Shown here one piece after another: positions 6,273 through 11,735 of a DNA stretch of 11,735 nt (position 1 is the first letter of the stretch; each line of letters begins with the position of its first letter). A model generated the notes under the pieces. That model searched no databases. It was not told the DNA's origin and was given only the letters and a program-made list of their open reading frames with translations. The DNA is taken from positions 1-11,735 of the forward strand of contig JANNNU010000004.1 in the NCBI GenBank assembly GCA_031398695.1, written 5' to 3'. Source of the DNA: JAIYDJ01 sp031398695. Its GTDB lineage: Bacteria > Pseudomonadota > Alphaproteobacteria > Rhodobacterales > Rhodobacteraceae. A program made the position numbers and the translations under genes.

Positions 6273-6827
6273 ATGGACCTGAGCGGCAAACTGCTGGTGG
6301 CGATGCCCGGCATGGGCGATCCGCGTTTCGAACGCTCGGTCATCCTGATCTGTGCCCACAGTCCGGAAGGTGCGATGGGGCTTATCGTCAACAAGCCGGT
6401 CCTGGACATGAAGTTCTCGATGCTGCTGGCGCAGTTGAACATCGCGGCCAGCGATGGCTCGCGCGACATCCACGTGCATTTCGGCGGACCAGTGGAGCGT
6501 GGCCGGGGGTTCGTGCTGCATTCGCCCGACTACGCCGGAGGGGCGGCGACTATGGCGGTGCCGGGCGGTTACGGCATGACCGCAACGCTCGACGTGCTCG
6601 AGGCGCTGGCACAGGGGGCCGGGCCGCGCCGGGCGCTGCTGGCGCTGGGGTATGCCGGCTGGGGGCCGGGGCAACTGGAGTCCGAGATCGGGCGCAACGA
6701 CTGGTTGACGGGCGACGCGGCGGACGATCTGGTGTTTGCCGCCGAGGACGCCGGAAAGTGGCTGGGAGCGTTGCGACACATGGGGATCGACCCGTTGACA
6801 TTGTCGCCGGTGGCCGGGCGAGCGTGA
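6273..6827 (+). CDS. yqgE: YqgE/AlgH family (UPF0301) protein
   Basis: A 184-residue cytoplasmic protein of the conserved YqgE/AlgH family, whose biochemical role is not established. Family blocks are clear: 'LSGKLLVAMPGMGDPRFERS' (3-22), 'GAMGLIVNKP' (33-42), 'FGGPVERGRGFVLHS' (69-83), 'ALGYAGWGPGQLESEI' (123-138) and the terminal 'MGIDPLTLSPVAGRA'. Length is typical. ATG 6273 is chosen because the conserved N-terminal block begins right after it and AAGGGA lies nine bases upstream. The in-frame ATG at 6111 would add about 54 unconserved residues across the promoter region. The stop lies one base from the stop of the opposing aldehyde dehydrogenase gene. Confidence 0.94.
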   Translation: MDLSGKLLVAMPGMGDPRFERSVILICAHSPEGAMGLIVNKPVLDMKFSMLLAQLNIAASDGSRDIHVHFGGPVERGRGFVLHSPDYAGGAATMAVPGGYGMTATLDVLEALAQGAGPRRALLALGYAGWGPGQLESEIGRNDWLTGDAADDLVFAAEDAGKWLGALRHMGIDPLTLSPVAGRA

Positions 6828-6828
6828 G

Positions 6829-9171
6829 CTATTCGCCGTAGGGAATCCAGATGGTTTTGACGGCGGTGGCGTGGCGCAGGAAAGCGGGGCCTTGCGCGTC
6901 TGCGGCGAACCAGTCGCGCGATTTGCCGTGGTTGACCCAGGTGCGTTTGAGGTTGCCGGCTGATTGTGCCTCGATGCTGGCGGACAACGGGGTGGAGGAA
7001 AAGCTCCATACCGCGTCGACGTCCAAGTGCGTGGCAAGGCTTTTCGCCAGATCGGCGTGCGGACCGGTGACGATGTTGACCACGCCGGGCGGCAGATCGG
7101 ACGTGTCGAGCACCTGATAGAAATCGGTTGCGGCCAGCGGGAAGGGTTCTGACGGCACGATGACCGTGGTGTTGCCCATCGCGATGGCGGGGGCCATGAC
7201 CGAGATCAGGCCGAGGAGCGGGCATTCGTCGGGGGCGATGACGCCGATGACGCCGGTGGGTTCGTTCATCGCCAGCGCCACGCCGCGCAGGGGAATGGAT
7301 TTGGCCTGGCCGTCGAACTTGTCGGCCCATGCGGCATAGGTGAACAGCCGGTCGATGGCGGCTTCGACCTCGGCCTGTCCCGGCTGGCCGGTCAGGTCGC
7401 GCAGCCGACCTGCGAATTCCGCGGCACGGGCCGACAGGTTTTCGGCGATGTAATACAGGATCTGCGCGCGGGCGTGGCCGGTCGTCCTGGCCCAGCCCTT
7501 GGCGGCGTGGGCGGCCTCGACCGCGTTACGGATGTCCTTGCGGTTGCCGATGCCGGCGTGGCCCAGCAGCGTGCCGCGCGGGCTGTAGACCGCCTTGGAA
7601 TAGCCAGCGTCCGGGCGGGCCTGTTTGCCGCCGATGTAGAGTTTGGCGGTGCGGTCGAGGTCGGCTGTTTCGGGCGTCCTGGGTTCGGGGATCGCTGGAA
7701 CAGGTTTTAGCTGTTTGGGGGCGGTCTTGGGTTTGAGGTAGGCCAGCAGGCCTTCCCAGCCGCCTTCGCGGCCAAAGCCCGATTCACGCACCCCGCCGAA
7801 GCCCGCAGCGGCGTCGAAGAGGTTGGTGGCGTTGACCCAAACCACTCCGGCGCGGAGTTTGGGGGCGATGTCGAGCGCGAGGTTGATGTTTTCGGTCCAC
7901 AACGTCGCCGCGAGGCCATAGCGGGTGTTGTTGGCGAGTTGGGCGGCTTCTTCGGGCGTGCGGAAGGTCATCGACACCAGAACGGGACCGAAGATTTCTT
8001 CCTGCATCAGGGTCGAGGCGGCCGACAGGCCGGTGATCAGGGTCGGGGGGTAGAAGCACCCTGCGGGGACGGGGCAGGCGGCGCGGTAGGTTTCGCCCTG
8101 GGTGTTGGCGTCGACCATCGCGGTGATGCTGGCGAGTTGGGCGGGGTCGACGATGGCGCCGACGTCGATGCATTTGTCCAGCGGGTCACCGAGGCGGAGG
8201 CCGTCCATCCGGCGTTTTAGTTTCGCGTGGAAGCGGTCGGCGACGCCTTCCTGCACCAGAAGGCGCGACCCGGCGCAGCAGACTTGGCCTTGGTTGAACC
8301 AGATGGCGTCCACGAGGCCTTCGACGGCTGAGTCGAGGTCGGCGTCGTCGAACACGATGTAGGGGGATTTGCCGCCGAGTTCGAGCGTTAGGGCCTTGCC
8401 GGTGCCTGCGGTGGCCTCGTGGATCTTTCGGCCGACCGAGGTCGATCCGGTGAAGGCGATTTTATCCGTGCCGGGGTGGGCGGTCAGGGCCGCCCCGGTA
8501 TCGCCGTCGCCGGTGACGATGTTCAGGACGCCACGGGGGAGGCCAGCCTCGCGGGTCAGCTCGGCGAAGAGGAGGGCGGTGAGCGGGGTGTATTCGGCGG
8601 GTTTCAGGACGATCGTGTTGCCTGCGGCCAGTGCCGGGGCGACTTTCCACGCGAGCATCAGCAGCGGAAAGTTCCACGGGATAATCGCGCCGCAGACGCC
8701 CAGGGGTTGCTGGTCGGGCAGTTCGGCGGCGAGCAGTTGGGCGAGGCCCGCGTGGTAGTAAAAATGGCGGGCGACCAGCGGCACGTCGATGTCGCGCGCT
8801 TCGCGGATCGGCTTGCCGTTGTCCATGGTTTCAAGAACGGCGAGCAGGCGGGAGTGTTTCTGCACCAGGCGCGCTAGGGCATAAAGGTGTTTCGCGCGCT
8901 GATGACCGGACAGTCTGGCCCAACGCGGCTGCGCGCGGCGGGCGGCGGCGATGGCCAGGGCCACGTCGGCCGCGGTGCCTTGCGTCACCTGTGCCAGGTC
9001 TTCCGCGGTGGCGGGGTTCCTGCTGGCGAAGGTCTGACCCGGTTTGGTGAACGCGCCGTCGATCCAGTGGCCGAAGGTCCGGCCATGCCTGGCGAGCCAT
9101 TCCAGGGCTTCCGCATTGGATTCGGGCGCAGGGCCGTAATCCATCGAGTCGAAGATGTCGTGGACGGTCAT
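6829..9171 (-). CDS. Tandem-domain aldehyde dehydrogenase (ALDH16-like)
   Basis: A 780-residue NAD(P)-dependent aldehyde dehydrogenase with two ALDH-like halves. The N-terminal half (about 30-485) is complete: 'IIPWNFPL' with the oxyanion Asn N167, 'AFTGSTSVGR' (239-248) of the nucleotide-binding fold, 'LELGGKSPYIVF' with catalytic Glu E264, 'FNQGQVCCAGSR' with catalytic Cys C298, and 'EEIFGPVL' (391-398). The C-terminal half (about 500-780) keeps the fold signatures ('SPRGTLLGHAG', 'GVIGVIAPDECPL', 'GVVNIVTGP') but has no catalytic Cys or Glu segment; the corresponding stretch reads 'WVNHGKSRDWF'. This arrangement matches bacterial ALDH16, structurally described from a Loktanella species as a fused catalytic plus pseudo-ALDH enzyme. 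It begins three bases after the deoC stop, so it is in the same operon. Oxidation of acetaldehyde from DeoC is a reasonable inference; the true substrate is not shown by sequence. Confidence 0.92.
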   Translation of the reverse strand: MTVHDIFDSMDYGPAPESNAEALEWLARHGRTFGHWIDGAFTKPGQTFASRNPATAEDLAQVTQGTAADVALAIAAARRAQPRWARLSGHQRAKHLYALARLVQKHSRLLAVLETMDNGKPIREARDIDVPLVARHFYYHAGLAQLLAAELPDQQPLGVCGAIIPWNFPLLMLAWKVAPALAAGNTIVLKPAEYTPLTALLFAELTREAGLPRGVLNIVTGDGDTGAALTAHPGTDKIAFTGSTSVGRKIHEATAGTGKALTLELGGKSPYIVFDDADLDSAVEGLVDAIWFNQGQVCCAGSRLLVQEGVADRFHAKLKRRMDGLRLGDPLDKCIDVGAIVDPAQLASITAMVDANTQGETYRAACPVPAGCFYPPTLITGLSAASTLMQEEIFGPVLVSMTFRTPEEAAQLANNTRYGLAATLWTENINLALDIAPKLRAGVVWVNATNLFDAAAGFGGVRESGFGREGGWEGLLAYLKPKTAPKQLKPVPAIPEPRTPETADLDRTAKLYIGGKQARPDAGYSKAVYSPRGTLLGHAGIGNRKDIRNAVEAAHAAKGWARTTGHARAQILYYIAENLSARAAEFAGRLRDLTGQPGQAEVEAAIDRLFTYAAWADKFDGQAKSIPLRGVALAMNEPTGVIGVIAPDECPLLGLISVMAPAIAMGNTTVIVPSEPFPLAATDFYQVLDTSDLPPGVVNIVTGPHADLAKSLATHLDVDAVWSFSSTPLSASIEAQSAGNLKRTWVNHGKSRDWFAADAQGPAFLRHATAVKTIWIPYGE

Positions 9172-9174
9172 CGG

Positions 9175-10212
9175 TTACCCCATCGCATGGCGGTTGGCGG
9201 CGGAATAGGCGCCGGTCAGGTGGTGTTCCAGTTGGCGTTCGATGTCGCCGAGAAGGCTGGATGCGCCAAAGCGGAACAGGTCGGGTTGCAGCCAGTCGTG
9301 CCCCAGCTCGTCCTTCATCATCGCCAGATACAAGAGCGCGTCCTTGGCCTTGGCGATGCCGCCCGCCGGTTTGTAGCCGACCTTGATGCCGGTGCGATCC
9401 TCGTAATCGCGGATGGCGCGGATCATCGTCAGGGTGACGGGGAGGGTGGCGTTGACGCCCTCTTTCCCGGTCGAGGTCTTGATGAAATCAGCCCCGGCCA
9501 TCATGCACACGAGGCTGGCGCGGGCGACGTTGCGCAGGGTGCCGAGCTCGCCCGTCGCAAGGATCGCCTTCATGTGGGCATCCCCGCAGGCGGCGCGCAT
9601 CGCGGCGGTTTCGTCGTAAAGCGCCTGCCAGTTCTGGGTCAGGACGTGGCGGCGCGAGATGACGATGTCGATCTCGGCGGCACCGGCCTGCACCGACTCG
9701 CCGATCTCGGCGAGGCGCAGGTGCAGGGGCGAAAGGCCTGCGGGGAAGCCGGTGGACACGGCGGCGACGGGGATCGCCGTGCCTTCCAGCGCGCGGACCG
9801 CAGTTGCCACCATGTCGTGATAGACGCAAACCGCGCCGGTGGTCAGGCCAGTCATCCCGAGTTTTTCAAGCATCCACGGGGCGACCGGCTGGCGGGCCTT
9901 GGCGCACAGCCGCTGGACCCGGCCCGCGGTATCGTCGCCGGACAGGGTCGTCAGGTCGATCAGACTGACGGCCTTGCACAGCCACGCCGCCTGATAGTCC
10001 TTTTTCACCGAACGTCGCCCGCCGATCGTCGCGGCGCGCCGCTCGATCGCCGACGTGTTGGCCTGGACCGAGGCGACCCAGTCGAGGTCGAGCGCCGTGC
10101 CGCGATTGCGCGCGTGCCCCTGGGCAGACAGTTGCGGCAGCAGGGTGGGGGTCAGGGTGTGCAAGGGCTGTCTCCGTCGCGGCACCGCATGTGCGTTCAC
10201 CGAGGTTTGCAT
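9175..10212 (-). CDS. deoC: Deoxyribose-phosphate aldolase DeoC (long form)
   Basis: A class I aldolase that cleaves 2-deoxy-D-ribose-5-phosphate to glyceraldehyde-3-phosphate and acetaldehyde, in deoxynucleoside catabolism. Key segments are 'AVSLIDLTTLSGDDT' (81-95), 'TTGAVCVYHDMV' (124-135), 'VSTGFPAG' (152-159), 'AAEIDIVI' with D182, 'MKAILATGELGT' (214-225), the Schiff-base Lys K245 in 'ADFIKTSTGK', and K281 in 'KVGYKPAGGIAKAK'. D182, K245 and K281 correspond by eye to E. coli D102, K167 and K201. At 345 residues it is longer than the E. coli enzyme (259), with an N-terminal extension. The ATG at 10212 has no evident Shine-Dalgarno; a TTG at 10164-10162, with CGGAG seven bases ahead, would give 329 residues and is a credible alternative. 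The gene is followed three bases later by the tandem aldehyde dehydrogenase. Confidence 0.93.
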   Translation of the reverse strand: MQTSVNAHAVPRRRQPLHTLTPTLLPQLSAQGHARNRGTALDLDWVASVQANTSAIERRAATIGGRRSVKKDYQAAWLCKAVSLIDLTTLSGDDTAGRVQRLCAKARQPVAPWMLEKLGMTGLTTGAVCVYHDMVATAVRALEGTAIPVAAVSTGFPAGLSPLHLRLAEIGESVQAGAAEIDIVISRRHVLTQNWQALYDETAAMRAACGDAHMKAILATGELGTLRNVARASLVCMMAGADFIKTSTGKEGVNATLPVTLTMIRAIRDYEDRTGIKVGYKPAGGIAKAKDALLYLAMMKDELGHDWLQPDLFRFGASSLLGDIERQLEHHLTGAYSAANRHAMG

Positions 10213-10243
10213 GGCGGCGGGCGGGCTGGCAAGGGTCGTGTCG

Positions 10244-10265
10244 AAAAAGTTGACCTTTTGGTCAA
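10244..10265 (-). terminator. Hairpin plus T-run at the end of the mnh operon, overlapping the mnhG stop
   Basis: Read on the minus strand, a perfect inverted repeat TTGACC-AAAA-GGTCAA (10265-10250) is followed by C and TTTTT (10249-10244). This resembles a short intrinsic terminator ending the antiporter transcript. The mnhG TGA (10264-10262) lies inside the first arm. The stem is only six pairs, half of them A-T, so it may be weak. The same 16-base palindrome could instead be an operator for deoC, which starts 38 bases downstream, and its TTGACC could act as a -35 element, although the matching -10 (GACACG) is poor. Confidence 0.5.
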
Positions 10266-10636
10266 AAATCAGCCGGTCGATCCTCTTGCGGGTCTTCCCG
10301 GTTAGACCAGTCGCGCGGCGTGCCGGTGGGGGGCAGATCGGCGGGCGGTGTGGTCAGAAGCTGCACTTTGGCCAGATAAAGCGCGGTCAACGGCGCGGTC
10401 AGAAACAGAAAGGCCGTGACCAGCACCTCGTGCCAGCTGATCCCGGCCGACGACAACAGGCCATGCAGGGCCGACGCGATCAGGACGGCCCCCACCCCCA
10501 CCGTCGTGGCCTTGGTCGGGGCGTGCAGCCGCTGCATCGCGCCGCGCAGTTTCAACAGGCCGAAGCTGCCGATCAGGCCGAAGAGGCCCCCGATCACCAG
10601 CAAGGCCGACAGGGCGGTTTCCAGGGCGAGGCTCAT
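10262..10636 (-). CDS. mnhG: Multisubunit cation/proton antiporter subunit G (MnhG/MrpG/PhaG)
   Basis: A 124-residue membrane subunit of the Mrp-type Na+(K+)/H+ antiporter complex. Three hydrophobic helices lie at about residues 5-28, 43-62 and 67-90. The diagnostic family block 'QRLHAPTKATTVGVG' (35-49) sits between helices 1 and 2. The C-terminal tail from about residue 94 is polar, Pro/Asp-rich and probably cytoplasmic and unconserved. It is the last gene of the mnh operon; its ATG overlaps the mnhF stop (ATGA, 10636-10633), and its stop lies in the putative terminator hairpin. Confidence 0.94.
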   Translation of the reverse strand: MSLALETALSALLVIGGLFGLIGSFGLLKLRGAMQRLHAPTKATTVGVGAVLIASALHGLLSSAGISWHEVLVTAFLFLTAPLTALYLAKVQLLTTPPADLPPTGTPRDWSNREDPQEDRPADF

Positions 10637-10902
10637 TCGATCAGGCTCCCGCGCAACAGGAACTTGCTGAAGGCGATGGTCGACACAAACCCGGTCAGCG
10701 CCAGCAGGATGGCGGCATCCAGATACAGATCCGACCCCGTCTGGATGCCGTAAAGGACGATCAGGGCAATGCCGTTGACTACCATCGTGTCGACCGCAAG
10801 GATGCGGTCGCCCAGCGTGGGTGCGCGGGCAAAGGCAACGAGGTTCATCGCAAAGCCAAGCGCGAAACAGGTCAGGGCAAACGTCAGGGCCAGGGTCAGC
10901 AT
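10633..10902 (-). CDS. mnhF: Multisubunit cation/proton antiporter subunit F (MnhF/MrpF/PhaF)
   Basis: An 89-residue membrane subunit of the Mrp antiporter. Three helices are visible at about residues 3-25, 39-53 and 60-80. The conserved block 'APTLGDRILAVDTMVVN' (27-43) with its acidic and Arg residues identifies the family. The ATG at 10902 is preferred because it begins a clean hydrophobic N-terminus and shares one base with the mnhE stop (TGATG), the tight coupling usual in these operons. Longer in-frame extensions upstream run through mnhE in another frame and are not coding. Confidence 0.94.
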   Translation of the reverse strand: MLTLALTFALTCFALGFAMNLVAFARAPTLGDRILAVDTMVVNGIALIVLYGIQTGSDLYLDAAILLALTGFVSTIAFSKFLLRGSLIE

Positions 10903-11393
10903 CAGGCGAACATCCTTCTCAGCCGTTCCTCGTAGCGGGTCTTGATGTCGTCGCGCGTGGCGTCGGGGTCTGGGGCGTGCAGCGCGTGGATCAAAAGCGC
11001 CTTGCCGTCCGCCGAGACGTCCGCCGTCAGGGTGCCCGGCGTCAGGGTGATGGTCCCGGCGAGCAGGGCCATCGCCTCGGGGCTTGGCAGATCGACGGGC
11101 ACGGTAATCCACGCCGATCTGATCTGGTCGGGCGGCATGAACAGGATGATCCGCGCGACCTGGAAATTCGCGACGATCACGTCCCAGACGACCAGCGCGA
11201 TGTAGGCCAACAGCCGCCACAGGCTGAGCAGGCGCGGACGGTCGGGCCAGTAGCGGGCCGTCATCACGGGAATGACCAGCCCGAAGATCACGGCCAGCAC
11301 AAGCGTGCCGCGCGACGCCGAGTTCGACAACAGGATCCACAGCACGCCCAGAAACACCGACAGTCCGGGGTGGGGCAGCAGACGCGCGATCAT
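10902..11393 (-). CDS. mnhE: Multisubunit cation/proton antiporter subunit E (MnhE/MrpE/PhaE)
   Basis: A 163-residue subunit of the Mrp complex. Two hydrophobic segments occupy about residues 12-45, followed by a third at about 58-75. The family-typical stretch begins 'WDVIVANFQVARIIL' (69-83). The soluble domain carries the signature 'TITLTPGTLTADVSADGKAL' (113-132) followed by 'IHAL'. The C-terminus is a charged helix. The start overlaps the mnhD stop (ATGA at 11393-11390) and the stop shares a base with the mnhF start, consistent with co-translation of D-E-F-G. Confidence 0.94.
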   Translation of the reverse strand: MIARLLPHPGLSVFLGVLWILLSNSASRGTLVLAVIFGLVIPVMTARYWPDRPRLLSLWRLLAYIALVVWDVIVANFQVARIILFMPPDQIRSAWITVPVDLPSPEAMALLAGTITLTPGTLTADVSADGKALLIHALHAPDPDATRDDIKTRYEERLRRMFA

Positions 11394-11735
11394 GTCAGCG
11401 CCTCCACCGCCGCACGGTAGGCCGACGGGTCGGCCAGTGCGTCGACCAGGCGGCCCAGCACCTCCATCACCGGCCCGGCACCCACCGTCAGGGCCACAAG
11501 CGCGGTCAGCAGCAGAACGGGCGCGATCAGGGTTGCCGCAGGGGCCGGTTCGGGGTTGGCGCCTTTCCAGAACAGGTCCGACCCGAGCCGCGCCAGTGCC
11601 AGCATCGCCAGCAGCGACGTGACCAGAACCACCGGCCAGACCAGAGGGGCCAGCGCGAACCGGGCTTGCAGGATCATCAGTTTGCCCAGAAAGCCTGCCA
11701 GAGGCGGCATGCCCGCGACGGCAATCGCCACAGCA
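11390..11735 (-). CDS. mnhD: Multisubunit cation/proton antiporter subunit D (MnhD/MrpD/PhaD), C-terminal part
   Basis: The last 114 codons of the MrpD subunit, an antiporter-like membrane protein homologous to the proton-pumping ND2/ND4/ND5 subunits of complex I. The 5' part lies beyond the right edge; the frame is open to base 11735, so the GTG at 11731 is an internal Val and not a start. The visible part begins at the conserved 'AIAVAGMPPLAGFLGKLMIL', a hallmark of the family near the C-terminal helices, followed by hydrophobic segments 'WPVVLVTSLLAMLALARL' and 'LIAPVLLLTALVALTVGAG'. Full family members are about 500 residues. The stop overlaps the mnhE start. Confidence 0.93.
   Translation of the reverse strand, partial: AVAIAVAGMPPLAGFLGKLMILQARFALAPLVWPVVLVTSLLAMLALARLGSDLFWKGANPEPAPAATLIAPVLLLTALVALTVGAGPVMEVLGRLVDALADPSAYRAAVEALT

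Noticed and set aside
8887..10305. 472-residue plus-strand open frame
   Set aside because: It is antisense to deoC and the aldehyde dehydrogenase start, both secure. Composition (Gly/Arg/His-rich) is typical of a shadow frame.
11731..11735. GTG at 11731 as the start of a short gene
   Set aside because: The frame is open to the window edge and the sequence is the C-terminal part of MrpD, so this is an internal Val codon.

Overview
The window is GC-rich, densely packed bacterial chromosome. It looks like an alphaproteobacterium of the Rhodobacteraceae (Roseobacter/Loktanella/Jannaschia-like). This is inferred from remembered family resemblance of the YqgE protein, the 'PWRPPQNRDP' uracil-DNA glycosylase, the long-form DeoC and the tandem aldehyde dehydrogenase; no database search was made. 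No rRNA, tRNA, CRISPR array, transposase or phage gene is visible.

Layout from left to right. (a) 1-2728, minus strand: a tightly coupled three-gene unit. It encodes a small four-helix membrane protein, an exported PQQ-dependent dehydrogenase and a CtaG-type oxidase assembly protein whose 3' end lies off the window. Both junctions are 4-base ATGA overlaps. The unit looks like a periplasmic quinoprotein dehydrogenase with a separately encoded membrane anchor. (b) About 2980-3680, plus strand: a decayed, truncated FdhF/YdeP-type molybdopterin oxidoreductase. (c) 3771-5269, plus strand: a family-4 uracil-DNA glycosylase, a 47-codon LysE/RhtB exporter stub, and moaB. (d) 5327-6118, minus: an exported stand-alone DsbD N-terminal-domain protein, divergent from (e) yqgE at 6273-6827, plus. 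(f) 6829-10212, minus: deoC followed by a 780-residue double-domain (ALDH16-like) aldehyde dehydrogenase. (g) 10262-11735, minus: the end of an Mrp/Mnh/Pha multisubunit cation/proton antiporter operon, with genes D (partial), E, F and G in canonical order and overlapping.

How the genes work together. DeoC would split deoxyribose-5-phosphate into glyceraldehyde-3-phosphate and acetaldehyde, and the adjacent aldehyde dehydrogenase could oxidise the acetaldehyde (inference from adjacency). Mrp D-G are membrane subunits of one Na+/H+ or K+/H+ antiporter. A small palindromic hairpin followed by a T-run overlaps the mnhG stop codon and probably separates the antiporter operon from deoC.

Most of the window is conventional metabolism. 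The points that repay a second look are the split quinoprotein/anchor pair, the uracil-DNA glycosylase that has lost three of the four expected iron-sulfur ligand positions, two gene remnants (molybdoenzyme and LysE stub) flanking that glycosylase, the stand-alone DsbD alpha-like protein, and the palindrome at 10250-10265. I found no convincing evidence of a wholly undescribed system.
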